From: Streptomyces lucensis JCM 4490
Lineage (GTDB): Bacteria > Actinomycetota > Actinomycetes > Streptomycetales > Streptomycetaceae
Direction: 5' to 3'
Assembly: GCF_014650035.1 (NCBI RefSeq)
Contig: NZ_BMUE01000003.1
Span: 682,001 to 746,000, forward strand
DNA length: 64,000 nt
Every line of letters begins with the position of its first letter. Position 1 is the first letter of the stretch. Under the pieces are notes generated by a model that was not told where the DNA came from, did not search any database, and worked only from the letters and a program-made list of their open reading frames with translations. The position numbers and the translations under genes were made by a program. Below, piece after piece: positions 32,787 through 40,865 of the stretch.

Positions 32787-34363
32787 CACCAACTGGTCTT
32801 GCGGTGCAGCATCCACATCATCATGATCGTCGACGGGTCCAGGGCCTGTTCGCCGCCGGAGATGTCGTCGCTGGCGGCCACGTACTGCCGGCCCTGCCAC
32901 AGCGGGAGCAGCCGGGCGTCCTGCACGATGATCTGCTGGGCCTGCTCCATGTCCTTGACGGTCTGGGCGCGGTCGCTCTCCGCGCGCGAGTGGGGCAGCA
33001 GCTGCCCGGTGATCTCCTTGGACGGGTAGGGCGTGCCGAGCGCGTTGTGCTCGCCGACGAACGGCGCGATGAAGTTGTCCGCGTCCGGGAAGTCCGGGAA
33101 CCAGCCGCGCCCGAACACCGGGTACTGGCCCTTCTGGTAGCCGACCACGTAGTCCTTCCAGGGGCGGCTCTTGAGGGTGATCGTGAACAGGCCGGAGCCC
33201 TCCAGCTGCCGCTTGAGCTCCTGGAACATCAGCCCGGTCTCGGAGCCGTAGCGGTCGGTGGTGTACCAGAAGGTGAGCGGGACGCGCTGCGTGATGCCCG
33301 CGTCGGAGAGGATCGAGCGCGCCTTGGCGACGCTGGGGTTGCCGAAGTCGTCGAAGAAACCGGTGGAGTGGCCGGTCAGGCCCTTGGGGACCATCGAGTA
33401 CAGCGGGTCGACGGTGTCCTTGTAGACCTTGTGCGCGATGGCCCCCCGGTCGACGATCTGCGCGACGGCCTTGCGCACGGCGGGCTGCTTGGCCCAGGAG
33501 TCCTTGGGGTTGAACACCAGGTAGCTGATGTCGGTGCCGGCGCCGTCGACCAGCTCCAGGTCGGTGTCGTTGTGCTTCTGCAGCGCGATGATGTCGTCGG
33601 CGGCGAGACCTCGGTAGGTGACGTCGACCTGCTTGTCCCGCAGGGCCTTGACCATGGTGGACGAGTCCTGGAAGTAGCGGATCGTCACCTCGTCGTTCTT
33701 GCGGTCGGCGAAGCCGTCGTAGTTGCCGTTCTTGGTCAGGACGGCCTGCTTGCCCTCCTCGTACGACTTCAGCTCGTACGGTCCCGAGCCGTAGACCTTG
33801 TCGTCCTTGCGCAGCGAGTTGGCCGGGTAGTCGTCCGGGTCGACGATCGACATGGCGGGGGTGGCCAGCACGAACGGGAAGGTGGCGTCGGACTGGTTGA
33901 GGTGGAAGACCACCTCGCGGTCGCCGGAGGTCTCGACGCGGTCCAGGCTGCCGAGCAGGCCCGCGGGGCCGCCGGGGGCGTTGATCGTGCGGATGCGGTC
34001 GATGGAGTGCTGGACGGCCTCGGCGTTCAGCGCGTCGCCGTCGGCGAACTTCATGCCCGCGCGCAGCTTGCAGCGGTAGGTGCGGCTCGTCGAGTCGGTG
34101 AAGGAGCAGCTCTCGGCGGCGTCCGGCTGGGGCGTGGTGGAGCCGTTCGGATAGGCGAGGAGCGTCTGGAAGATGTTCCGGTACAGCTCCCACGAGCCGT
34201 CCCAGGCGCCGGCCGGGTCCAGCGTGCTGGGGGCGCTGGTGGTGCCCACGACGATCGGCCCCGCGCTGTCGGAGTCGTCGTCGGAGAACAGACTGCAGCC
34301 GGTCACCAGGGATATGGACGCGATCGCCGCGACTTTCCGCAGGAATCGGTTCCGGTTGAACAC
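32786..34363 (-). CDS. Peptide/nickel-type ABC transporter substrate-binding lipoprotein (orphan)
   Basis: A 525-aa family-5 extracellular solute-binding protein (OppA/DppA fold), which captures peptides or similar solutes outside the membrane. Signal with lipobox Leu-Val-Thr-Gly-Cys, Cys23, followed by an acidic Asp-rich linker. Signature stretches: 'STLDPAGAWDGSWELYRNIFQTLL' (partly), 'FADGDALNAEAVQHSIDRI' and 'YGSGPYELKSYE'. The GTG at 34363 was chosen: GAGGAG lies 7 nt before it, whereas the upstream GTG (34369) would have only 1 nt. No permease or ATPase gene is nearby, so it must serve a transporter elsewhere or act as a sensor. Confidence 0.88.
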   Translation of the reverse strand: MFNRNRFLRKVAAIASISLVTGCSLFSDDDSDSAGPIVVGTTSAPSTLDPAGAWDGSWELYRNIFQTLLAYPNGSTTPQPDAAESCSFTDSTSRTYRCKLRAGMKFADGDALNAEAVQHSIDRIRTINAPGGPAGLLGSLDRVETSGDREVVFHLNQSDATFPFVLATPAMSIVDPDDYPANSLRKDDKVYGSGPYELKSYEEGKQAVLTKNGNYDGFADRKNDEVTIRYFQDSSTMVKALRDKQVDVTYRGLAADDIIALQKHNDTDLELVDGAGTDISYLVFNPKDSWAKQPAVRKAVAQIVDRGAIAHKVYKDTVDPLYSMVPKGLTGHSTGFFDDFGNPSVAKARSILSDAGITQRVPLTFWYTTDRYGSETGLMFQELKRQLEGSGLFTITLKSRPWKDYVVGYQKGQYPVFGRGWFPDFPDADNFIAPFVGEHNALGTPYPSKEITGQLLPHSRAESDRAQTVKDMEQAQQIIVQDARLLPLWQGRQYVAASDDISGGEQALDPSTIMMMWMLHRKTSW

Positions 34364-34505
34364 GCGCACGCTCCTCGATCTGCCATACCAAGGGTCGGCA
34401 GACCATACCGCAGCGTCCGGGCCGCTGAACCTACCCCGGAGCGGCTCTTCTTGATCGATTGAGCGATGACTACGTTGTCATGCGGCGATATGTGGTCCGG
34501 ACGGC

Positions 34506-34544
34506 GTTTCGGGCGCCGTTCCGCGGGGAAACGGCGCCCGAAAC
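34506..34544 (-). terminator. Strong terminator after the SDR operon
   Basis: A 15-bp perfect stem (34506-34520 and 34530-34544) with a 9-nt loop, 21 nt past the stop of the SDR gene. On the minus strand the second arm ends in AAAC-/TTT-flanked sequence. This is one of the strongest hairpins in the window. Confidence 0.85.
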
Positions 34545-34565
34545 TGCTGTCCAGCACGTGGACGG

Positions 34566-35327
34566 TCAGCCCACGCCGGCGTTGAGGAAGATGCCGCCGT
34601 CCACGACGAGCGTCTGGCCGGTGACCCAGTCGGACTGCGCGGAGGTGAGGAACGCGGCGGCTCCGCCGATGTCGGAGGGCACGCCGAGCCGGGCGAGCGG
34701 GTAGGCGGCGGCCGCCTCCTCCTCGCGTCCCTCGTACAGGGCCTCGGCGAACTTCGTCTTCACGACGGCCGGGGCGATCGCGTTGACCCGTACCCTCGGC
34801 GCGAACTCGTGCGCCAGTTGCTGGGTCAGGTTGATCATGGCGGCCTTGCTGACGCCGTAGGCGCCGATGAACGGCGAGGGGGCGAGGCCGGCGACCGAGG
34901 CGATGTTGACGATCGCACCGCCGTTGTCCTTCTGCCAGGCGTGCCAGGTCTTCTGGGCGAGGCCGAGCGCGGAGATCACGTTGGTCTCGAAGACCTTGCG
35001 GGCGACGTCGAGGTCGAGGTCCGCCATGGGCCCGAAGACGGGGTTGGTGCCCGCGTTGTTGACCAGGAAGTCGAGGCGGCCGAAGGCCTCCATGGTGCGC
35101 TCGACGGCCTCGGCCTGGTGGCCGAGGTCGTGCGCCTTGCCGGCGACGCCGATGACCCGCTCGGCGCCCAGGGCGGCCACGGCCTCCTTCAGGGCGTCCT
35201 CGTTGCGGCCGGTGATGCACACGCGGTCGCCACGGGCCACGAGTGCCTCGGCGACGCCGTAGCCGATGCCGCGGCTCGCACCCGTGATCAGGGCGACCCG
35301 GCCGGACAGCTCCGGGAGTTCAGTCAT
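34566..35327 (-). CDS. Short-chain dehydrogenase/reductase
   Basis: A 253-aa classical SDR. Cofactor loop TGASRGIG (15-22), 'NNAG' (about 90-93), catalytic Ser in 'NIASVAG' and Tyr-x3-Lys in 'AYGVSKAA', C-terminal 'GQTLVVDGGI' all present. FabG-like, but with 'NNAGTNPVFGP' in place of the FabG 'NNAGITRD', so a dedicated 3-oxoacyl-ACP reductase role is uncertain; a 3-hydroxyacyl or secondary-alcohol dehydrogenase is equally possible. It lies 21 bp after another SDR gene; both are read from the strong promoter at 36.2 kb and stop at the hairpin at 34.5 kb. Confidence 0.9.
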   Translation of the reverse strand: MTELPELSGRVALITGASRGIGYGVAEALVARGDRVCITGRNEDALKEAVAALGAERVIGVAGKAHDLGHQAEAVERTMEAFGRLDFLVNNAGTNPVFGPMADLDLDVARKVFETNVISALGLAQKTWHAWQKDNGGAIVNIASVAGLAPSPFIGAYGVSKAAMINLTQQLAHEFAPRVRVNAIAPAVVKTKFAEALYEGREEEAAAAYPLARLGVPSDIGGAAAFLTSAQSDWVTGQTLVVDGGIFLNAGVG

Positions 35328-35348
35328 GTCGGTGATTCCCCAGGCTTC

Positions 35349-36110
35349 CTAGTCGAGCGGTCCGCCGGCCACGTACAGCACCTGGCCGGAGACGAAGCCG
35401 GCCGCCTCGCCGGCGAAGAAGGCGACGGCGTTGGCGATGTCCTCGGGCTCGCCGACGCGCTGGACCGGGATCTGGGTGGCGGCGGCCTTCTTGAAGTCGT
35501 CGAAGCCCATGCCCACGCGGTCGGCGGTGGCCTTGGTCATCTCGGTGGCGATGAAACCGGGGGCGACGGCGTTGGCGGTGATGCCGAACTTGCCCAGCTC
35601 GATGGCGAGGGTCTTGGTGAAGCCCTGCAGACCGGCCTTGGCGGCCGAGTAGTTGGCCTGGCCGCGGTTGCCGAGCGCCGAGGAGGAGGACAGGTTGACG
35701 ACCCGGCCGAAGCCCGCGTCCACCATGTGCTTCTGGACGGCTTTGGTCATCAGGAAGGAGCCGCGCAGGTGCACGTTCATGACGGTGTCCCAGTCGGAGA
35801 CGCTCATCTTGAACAGCAGGTTGTCGCGCAGCACGCCCGCGTTGTTGACGAGGATCGTCGGGGCGCCCAGCTCCGCCGCGATCCGGGCGACGGCCGCCTC
35901 GACCTGCGCCTCGTCGGAGACGTCCGCGCCGACCGCGACGGCCTTGCCGCCGGCCGCGGTGATCTTCTCGACGGTGTCCTTGCAGGCGGCCTCGTCGAGG
36001 TCGATCACGGCGACCGCGTGACCCTCGGCGGCCAGCCGTACGGCGGTGGCGGCGCCGATGCCGCGCGCCGCGCCGGTGACTACCGCGACCCGCTGTTCAG
36101 TGGTGGACAT
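35349..36110 (-). CDS. fabG: 3-oxoacyl-[ACP] reductase-type SDR
   Basis: A 253-aa FabG-type reductase, NADPH-dependent conversion of 3-oxoacyl-ACP (or -CoA) to 3-hydroxyacyl. TGAARGIG (about 12-19), 'NNAGVLRDNLLFKM' (FabG-typical loop, about 87-100), Ser in 'NLSSSSALGNRG', and Tyr-x3-Lys in 'NYSAAKAG' are present. GAGGAG precedes the ATG. Not in the main fabD-fabH-acpP cluster, so it is an accessory FabG, perhaps for acyl-CoA metabolism given the operator-like sequence in its leader. First gene of a two-SDR operon. Confidence 0.88.
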   Translation of the reverse strand: MSTTEQRVAVVTGAARGIGAATAVRLAAEGHAVAVIDLDEAACKDTVEKITAAGGKAVAVGADVSDEAQVEAAVARIAAELGAPTILVNNAGVLRDNLLFKMSVSDWDTVMNVHLRGSFLMTKAVQKHMVDAGFGRVVNLSSSSALGNRGQANYSAAKAGLQGFTKTLAIELGKFGITANAVAPGFIATEMTKATADRVGMGFDDFKKAAATQIPVQRVGEPEDIANAVAFFAGEAAGFVSGQVLYVAGGPLD

Positions 36111-36173
36111 TGCTGCTTCTCCTCGCCCTTGAGAGAACCTGTCGGGGTCCTGGAAGGGGCCCCTCGTGCGGTG

Positions 36174-36183
36174 AGCGACCGCT
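36174..36183. promoter_or_regulatory. Operator-like palindrome in the SDR operon leader
   Basis: AGCGACCGCT within TAAGCGGTCGCTCA (minus strand) lies about 20-30 nt downstream of the -10 box, a repressing position. From memory, AAGCGNNCGCT-like sites are used by TetR-type regulators of acyl-CoA genes in actinobacteria; this is a suggestion only. Confidence 0.45.
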
Positions 36184-36203
36184 TAGTACCTTCAGCACCC
36201 GTG

Positions 36204-36232
36204 ACGCTAGAAGGCCTGGCACCCGGTGTCAA
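36204..36232 (-). promoter_or_regulatory. Sigma-70-type promoter of the SDR operon
   Basis: On the minus strand TTGACA (36227-36232) and TAGCGT (36204-36209) are separated by exactly 17 bp, about 95 nt upstream of the fabG start. This is the best housekeeping (HrdB-type) promoter seen in the window. Confidence 0.8.
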
Positions 36233-36257
36233 CGGCACATCCGGCCGGTGTGATCCA

Positions 36258-36707
36258 TTACCTCACGAGGAGGTCCAGCAACCGCTCCGCCTCGGCGGCC
36301 GGGTCGCCGGTCAGCCCGGTGTGCACGGGGCCGGGCTGCACGACGGTGGAGCGGGGAGCGATCAGCCAGCGGAAGCGCCGCCCGGCGTCGTCCCCGGCCG
36401 CCTGCCCCGCGTCGTCGCCGCCCGCGCAGATCTTCTCCACGGCCCCGAGCGCGGCCCGGATCCCCGCCACGTCGGCCCGCGGGTCCAGCGCGAGCAGCCG
36501 GGCCTCGTCCAGGTGGGTGCGGGCGCCGACGTAGGCCCCGGCGCGGGAGTAGACGACGACGCCCGCGTTGATGCACTCCCCGCGCTCCACCCGCGGTACG
36601 ACCCGCAGCAGCGCGTACTCGAACACGTCCCGGTCCCCGCCCTGGCCCGCCCGGGTGATGTGCCGCTCGGCCACATGGCCGGCCATGTGGATGTGCCGCT
36701 CGCTCAC
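36258..36707 (-). CDS. DUF3037 family protein paired with a HipA-like kinase
   Basis: A 149-aa protein with the DUF3037 pattern: 'FEYALLRVVPRVERGECINAGVVVYSR' (partly, residues about 24-50), 'LDEARLLALDP', and the 'GDPAAEAERLLDLLVR' C-terminus. The function is unknown. Its GTG start overlaps the stop of the HipA-like gene by 4 bp (GTGA) and has GAGGAGGG upstream, so the pair is tightly co-translated. The pairing of DUF3037 with HipA-like proteins is common in genomes, from memory, suggesting that they act together. The N-terminal 20 residues (His/Ala-rich) may belong to a later start. Confidence 0.85.
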   Translation of the reverse strand: MSERHIHMAGHVAERHITRAGQGGDRDVFEYALLRVVPRVERGECINAGVVVYSRAGAYVGARTHLDEARLLALDPRADVAGIRAALGAVEKICAGGDDAGQAAGDDAGRRFRWLIAPRSTVVQPGPVHTGLTGDPAAEAERLLDLLVR

Positions 36708-37474
36708 TTGCCCTCCTCGATACCGGTGCCGGTGATGCGTTCGGCGATGACGGCCGCCCGGGCCAGCAGCGGCCGCGCGTAGGCCCGGCGCAGCTCGTCC
36801 GGGGTGCCGAAGCCGGGCTCGTCGGCGAGCCAGGCGTCGGGGATCTCGGCGGTGACCTCGGCGAGCAGGTCCTCGGTGACCCTGGGTGCCAGCTCGGCCG
36901 CGGCCGCTGCGATGTCCGGGCCGAAGCGGGCGAGCGCGTGGTCGCCCGCGTCGTAGGGCCGCGCCGCGGAGGCCTCGGCGGCGGGCCAGTTGTGGTGCCA
37001 GATCATCGTGGCGCCGTGGTCGATGAGCCACAGCTCGCCCCGGTGCACCAGGAGGTTGGGGTTGCGCCAGGAGCGGTCGACGTTGTTGATCAGCGCGTCG
37101 AACCAGACGATCCGGCCGGCCTCCCGCGGGCTCACCGCGAAGGCGAGCGGATCGTAGCCGAGGGCGCCGGAGAGGAAGTCCATGCCGAGATTGGCGCCGC
37201 CGCTCGCCCGGAGCAGGTCCTGCACCTGCTGTTCGGGCTCGCCCAGTCCGAGGACCGGGTCGAGGTGGACGGTCACCAGCCGGGGCATCCGGAAGCCGAG
37301 CCGGCGGGCGAGTTCGCCGCACACCACCTCGGCGACCAGGGTCTTGCGACCCTGTCCGGCGCCGGTGAACTTCATGACGTAGGTCCCGAAGTCGTCGGCC
37401 TCGACGAGCCCCGGCAGCGAGCCGCCCTCACGCAGGGGCGTGATGTAGCGGGTCGCGGTGACTTCCTTGAGCAT
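36704..37474 (-). CDS. HipA-like kinase family protein
   Basis: A 256-aa protein with a minimal HipA/PI3-kinase-like fold. Visible elements: the nucleotide Lys in 'GTYVMKFTG' (Lys35), catalytic-loop 'NNVDRSWRNPNLL' (Asp133 and Asn138/Asn140) and the metal-binding 'LIDHGATM' (Asp152). It lacks the HipA N-terminal domain and has no HipB-type DNA-binding antitoxin beside it; its coupled partner is DUF3037. Full HipA is a persistence toxin that phosphorylates GltX; the role of this shorter branch is not established. The promoter seems leaderless, with TAACCT 6 nt before the ATG inside a dyad. Confidence 0.85.
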   Translation of the reverse strand: MLKEVTATRYITPLREGGSLPGLVEADDFGTYVMKFTGAGQGRKTLVAEVVCGELARRLGFRMPRLVTVHLDPVLGLGEPEQQVQDLLRASGGANLGMDFLSGALGYDPLAFAVSPREAGRIVWFDALINNVDRSWRNPNLLVHRGELWLIDHGATMIWHHNWPAAEASAARPYDAGDHALARFGPDIAAAAAELAPRVTEDLLAEVTAEIPDAWLADEPGFGTPDELRRAYARPLLARAAVIAERITGTGIEEGK

Positions 37475-37476
37475 CG

Positions 37477-37492
37477 CCCCAGGTTACTGGGG
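37477..37492. promoter_or_regulatory. Dyad over the -10 of the HipA-like gene
   Basis: CCCCAG (37477-37482) and CTGGGG (37487-37492) form a perfect 6-bp dyad with a 4-nt centre. TAACCT (minus strand, 37481-37486) lies in it, ending 6 nt before the ATG at 37474. A protein on this dyad would block the promoter and the start codon. Confidence 0.55.
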
Positions 37493-37655
37493 TACGGGCC
37501 GGGTCCGCGGCGGACTTCGGCCCACGGCCGCGGCGCACGGCACGCGTCTCACCGGGCGGCGGATCCGGCCGGCCGTCTGAACAGGCGGTGCCCGGGACCC
37601 GTACCCCTGGGCGGACCGACCGGAAAGACGAGAAGCTCCGCGGAAGGAAACCCCC

Positions 37656-38144
37656 ATGACCAGCGCATCGCTCCAGCCCGGAACGGGACCGGCCCGCCGT
37701 ACCGTCGTGGCGGCGGCCGGCGCGGCGGGACTCGCCGCCGCGCTGACCGCCTGCGGTTCGGACGACGGCTCGTCCGACACCGTGAACACCGGTTCGGGTT
37801 CCTCGGGCGCGGCCGGCTCCGGCGGCGCCTCGCAGGGCGGCGCGCCGGCGGCGGGCGGCACCGTGCTCGCCAAGACCTCGGACATCCCCGAGGGCGGCGG
37901 CAAGATCTTCAAGGACCAGGGCGTCGTGGTCACGCAGCCGACGGCCGGCACGTACAAGGCGTTCTCGTCCAAGTGCACCCACCGGGGGTGCGCGGTGGGC
38001 AGCGTGGCCAAGGGCGCGATCGTCTGCCCCTGCCACAACAGCCACTTCTCCGCCGAGGACGGCAGCGTGAAGCAGGGCCCGGCGACCGAGCCGCTGCCCC
38101 CGGCGAAGATCACCGTCTCCGGGGACGAGATCAAGCTGGCCTGA
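37656..38144 (+). CDS. Secreted Rieske [2Fe-2S] lipoprotein
   Basis: A 162-aa exported Rieske protein. A Tat-like head ('ARRTVVAAAG') with hydrophobic stretch ends in a lipobox Leu-Thr-Ala-Cys (Cys33). A Ser/Gly-rich tether (35-68) follows. The Rieske fold has ligands Cys107, His109, Cys124 and His127 ('CTHRGC', 'CPCHNSHF') plus Cys112 and Cys126 for the disulfide, so it is bc1-type rather than dioxygenase-type. Cofactor insertion before export fits the Tat motif. Its electron partner is unknown. A GGAAGGAAA ribosome site precedes the ATG. Confidence 0.9.
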   Translation: MTSASLQPGTGPARRTVVAAAGAAGLAAALTACGSDDGSSDTVNTGSGSSGAAGSGGASQGGAPAAGGTVLAKTSDIPEGGGKIFKDQGVVVTQPTAGTYKAFSSKCTHRGCAVGSVAKGAIVCPCHNSHFSAEDGSVKQGPATEPLPPAKITVSGDEIKLA

Positions 38145-38379
38145 GCCGGCACGCCGGCGCGGAACCCGGCCGGTGAACCGGCGGGCCGTTCGGCGGCCCG
38201 GAACAGGCGCGCGCCGCTCCCCGTGCCCCACACGTACCCTTTCGCCGCGGTACGGGGCGCCGGGAGCGGCCGTGCCGGGCCGCGGGCGAAGGGCGGGCCC
38301 GTTCCCTTGTCCGACGTGATGTCAGAGGATCTCCGTGGCACGGAGTTCTCTGGCACGACGTGGGAGAAGAGGGGACCGC

Positions 38380-38850
38380 ATGACCGTCACACAGCAGCGC
38401 CGGGGCCGGAAGATCATGATGACGCCGGGCGAGCTGGACGAGTTTCTCACCGCACAGCGCACCTGCCGGGTCGCGACCGTCTCGGCGGACGGCGCACCGC
38501 ACGTCAGTGCGCTGTGGTTCGCCTGGGACGGCGCCTCGCTGTGGCTGTACTCGGTGGTGCGCAGCAGGCGCTGGGCGCAGTTGCGCCGCGATCCGCGCGT
38601 GGCCGTCGTGGTCGACTCGGGAGAGGAGTACGACCAGTTGCGCGGGGTCGAACTGTCCGGCCGGGTGGAGTTCGTGGGCGAGGTGCCGCGCACCGGGGAG
38701 CTGTGCGCCGAACTGGACACGGCCGAGACGCTGTTCGCGCGGAAGAACTTCGGTATGGACGAGATGCCGCACGACGGCCGGCACGCGTGGGCGCGGCTGA
38801 CCCCGGAGAAGATCGTGTCCTGGGACTTCCGCAAGCTGGGCGGGGCATAG
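38380..38850 (+). CDS. PPOX-class F420-dependent oxidoreductase-like protein
   Basis: A 156-aa split-beta-barrel flavin/F420-binding protein of the pyridoxamine-5'-phosphate oxidase superfamily. 'ELDEFLTAQRTCRVATVSADGAPHVSALWFAWDGASLWLYS' is the conserved head (partly quoted; about 17-57) and 'SRRWAQLRRDPRVAVVVDSG' forms the cofactor phosphate-binding segment. Family members reduce quinones, biliverdin or related compounds with F420H2. The ATG at 38380 has GAGGGG upstream; frame to 38335 is not needed. Convergent with the LysR gene. Confidence 0.85.
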   Translation: MTVTQQRRGRKIMMTPGELDEFLTAQRTCRVATVSADGAPHVSALWFAWDGASLWLYSVVRSRRWAQLRRDPRVAVVVDSGEEYDQLRGVELSGRVEFVGEVPRTGELCAELDTAETLFARKNFGMDEMPHDGRHAWARLTPEKIVSWDFRKLGGA

Positions 38851-38874
38851 GGCCGGGCTCGGCAGGGCCGGGGC

Positions 38875-39777
38875 TCAGCCGAGTTTCTGAGCGGTCGCGC
38901 GCAGGGCCCCGACCGCGGCCCGGATCGAGGGCCGGCGGTCGGCGTCCGCCCGCCAGACGACGTACACGTGCCGGCGGACGCGCTGCGCGACGGGCACCAG
39001 GACCACGCCTTCGGGCACCGGGTGGCGGCCCAGCGACGGTGCGATGCACACCCCCAGTCCGGCCGCGACAAGGTTGAGCTGCGTATGGGTCTCGCCCGCA
39101 CGGTGGCCGACGATCGGCTCGACGCCCTTGGACCGGAGGGTGAACAGCAGCCACTCGTGGCAGAACTCGCCCTCGCCCCAGGTGATCCACTCGTCCTCGG
39201 CGAACTCCGTGAGCTCCACCTCGTCCCGGTCGGCGAGCCGGTGCCCGGCGGGCATGGCGACATCGGCCGGGTCGTCCAGCAGGGGCGCCTTGACCAGGCC
39301 GTCGGGCACGGGCATCGGCTTGTTGTACCAGTCCAGGACCACGGCGAGGTCGAGGTCGCCGCGGACCACGCCGGCGATGCCCTGCTCAGGCTCCAGTTCG
39401 CTGGAGCGCACGCGCAGACCCGGGTGCTCGGCGCGCAGGGCGCCGAGGGCGGCCGGGAAGAGACCGCGGGCGGCGGTGGGGAACGCCGAGACCCTGAGTT
39501 CACCGACGACCTGGCCGCGGTGCGCCTCCAGGTCGGACTCGGCGAGTTCGACCTGCGACAGGATGCGCGCCGCATGCTCGGACAGCAGCCGGCCGGCGTC
39601 CGTGAGCCGCACGCCCCGGCCGTTCTTGGCCAGGAGCCGCTGACCGATCTCCCGCTCCAGCTTGCTCAGCTGCTGGGAGACCGCGGACGTGGTGACGTGC
39701 AGCGCGTCGGCGGCGGCGCTGACCGAGCCGTGCCGGGCGAGGGCGTCGAGGGTGCGCAGGCGCTCAAGGCTCAACAT
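38875..39777 (-). CDS. LysR-family transcriptional regulator
   Basis: A 300-aa LysR regulator. N-terminal winged HTH: 'LERLRTLDALARHGSVSAAADALHVTTSAVSQQLSKLER' (partly, 4-42). The C-terminal effector domain shows periplasmic-binding-protein-like strands ('LAVVLDWYNKPMPVPDG'). The ATG at 39777 follows TAGGAT (39785-39790) by 7 nt, so the mRNA is likely leaderless. It is divergent from a DMT-family exporter across 74 bp, the classical LysR arrangement, so it probably controls export of a small metabolite such as an amino acid; the ligand is unknown. Confidence 0.92.
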   Translation of the reverse strand: MLSLERLRTLDALARHGSVSAAADALHVTTSAVSQQLSKLEREIGQRLLAKNGRGVRLTDAGRLLSEHAARILSQVELAESDLEAHRGQVVGELRVSAFPTAARGLFPAALGALRAEHPGLRVRSSELEPEQGIAGVVRGDLDLAVVLDWYNKPMPVPDGLVKAPLLDDPADVAMPAGHRLADRDEVELTEFAEDEWITWGEGEFCHEWLLFTLRSKGVEPIVGHRAGETHTQLNLVAAGLGVCIAPSLGRHPVPEGVVLVPVAQRVRRHVYVVWRADADRRPSIRAAVGALRATAQKLG

Positions 39778-39784
39778 GTAAGGA

Positions 39785-39817
39785 ATCCTAAGAGGTACCA
39801 GGTGAGAAATCTCGATT
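39785..39817. promoter_or_regulatory. Divergent LysR/exporter control region
   Basis: The 74-bp gap holds TAGGAT (minus-strand -10 of lysR, 39785-39790) and the dyad AATC-TC-GATT (39808-39817), inside GAGAAATCTCGATTGTCC. An AT-rich dyad close to a lysR start is a likely LysR site. Confidence 0.5.
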
Positions 39818-39851
39818 GTCCTACGAGGTTGATTCCCGCATCGTTGAGGGC

Positions 39852-40787
39852 ATGAGCACGGTCACCGCCTCCCGCACCCAGTCCCCCGCCCCCGCCCGCC
39901 CCCGCGCCCGCCTCGACTGGCGGCTCCGCTTCGGCGCCCTCAGCCTGGTCTGGGGTTTCAGCTTCCTGTTGATCAAGGTGGCCACGGGCGGGTACGCCCC
40001 GTTCCAGGTCACCCTCGGGCGGCTCGTCTTCGGGACGGCGGTGCTGGGGGCGGCGATGGCCCTGAAGCGGGAACGGCTGCCGCGCGGGGCCCGGCTCTGG
40101 GGCCACATGACGGTGGCCGCGTTCTTCCTGAACGCGCTGCCGTTCTCCCTCTTCGCCTACTCGGAGCTGACGATCCCGTCCACGCTCGCCGGTATCTGCA
40201 ACGCGACGTCACCGCTGTGGGGCATGGCCCTGTCCCTGGTGGCCCTCTCCGAGGACCGGCCGACCCGGGTGCGGGTGGCCGGGCTCGGTCTGGGCTTCCT
40301 CGGGGTGCTGACGGTGCTGGGCGCGTGGCAGGGTTTCCACGGCCTGGACGCCACGGGGACGGCGATGGCGCTGCTCGCCTCGCTGAGCTATCCGGTGGGC
40401 TGGATCTACGTCCGGCGGACGCTGGCCGGGACGGGCCGTTCCCACCTGTCGATGACGGGTGCGCAGCTGCTGCTGGCGACGCTCCAGCTGGCCGTGGTGA
40501 CCCCGGTGTTCGCCGGCTTCCCCACGCACGTCCACCTGGTGCCGCTGCTGGCGATCGGCGCGCTGGGTGCGCTGGGCACGGGACTGGCGGTGCTGATCCA
40601 GTACGGGCTGGTCGCCGAGGTCGGCCCGACGACCGCGCAGATGGTCACCTACTTCATCCCGGTCATCGCCACGGCCGCCGGGGTGGCGATCCTCGGGGAG
40701 TCGCTGAGGTGGACGACTCCGGTGGGGGCGGTCATCGTGCTCGCCGGGGCCGCGCTGACCCAGGTGCGGCGCAGGGGCGAGGCCTAG
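39852..40787 (+). CDS. DMT superfamily (EamA) transporter
   Basis: A 311-aa ten-helix drug/metabolite transporter with two EamA repeats; the first begins 'FGALSLVWGFSFLLIKVATGG' (partly, about 27-47) and includes 'RLVFGTAVLG', the second 'ASLSYPVGWIYVRR'. Such proteins export amino acids, purines or drugs. A Pro/Ala/Arg-rich head of about 25 residues precedes the first helix. The ATG at 39852 has GAGGG upstream. Its divergent LysR neighbour is the likely regulator. A GC hairpin lies at its 3' side. Confidence 0.9.
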   Translation: MSTVTASRTQSPAPARPRARLDWRLRFGALSLVWGFSFLLIKVATGGYAPFQVTLGRLVFGTAVLGAAMALKRERLPRGARLWGHMTVAAFFLNALPFSLFAYSELTIPSTLAGICNATSPLWGMALSLVALSEDRPTRVRVAGLGLGFLGVLTVLGAWQGFHGLDATGTAMALLASLSYPVGWIYVRRTLAGTGRSHLSMTGAQLLLATLQLAVVTPVFAGFPTHVHLVPLLAIGALGALGTGLAVLIQYGLVAEVGPTTAQMVTYFIPVIATAAGVAILGESLRWTTPVGAVIVLAGAALTQVRRRGEA

Positions 40788-40821
40788 GTTGTGTCCGCGA
40801 AGGCTCCCGGGGAACCGTCCG

Positions 40822-40854
40822 CGGCGGCTCGGCGCGCTGAGCGCGGGGCCGCCG
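40822..40854. terminator. Shared terminator of the DMT and MocR genes
   Basis: 7-bp stem (40822-40828 and 40848-40854) with a 19-nt GC-rich loop, between two convergent genes; the loop itself can pair further (GCGC...GCGC). Confidence 0.6.
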
Positions 40855-40865
40855 TTCGTGCGCCC

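Noticed and set aside
38145..38379. Possible extra gene between the Rieske lipoprotein and the PPOX gene
   Set aside because: Frames here lose codon bias and have no start with a ribosome site; it seems to be ordinary intergenic DNA.
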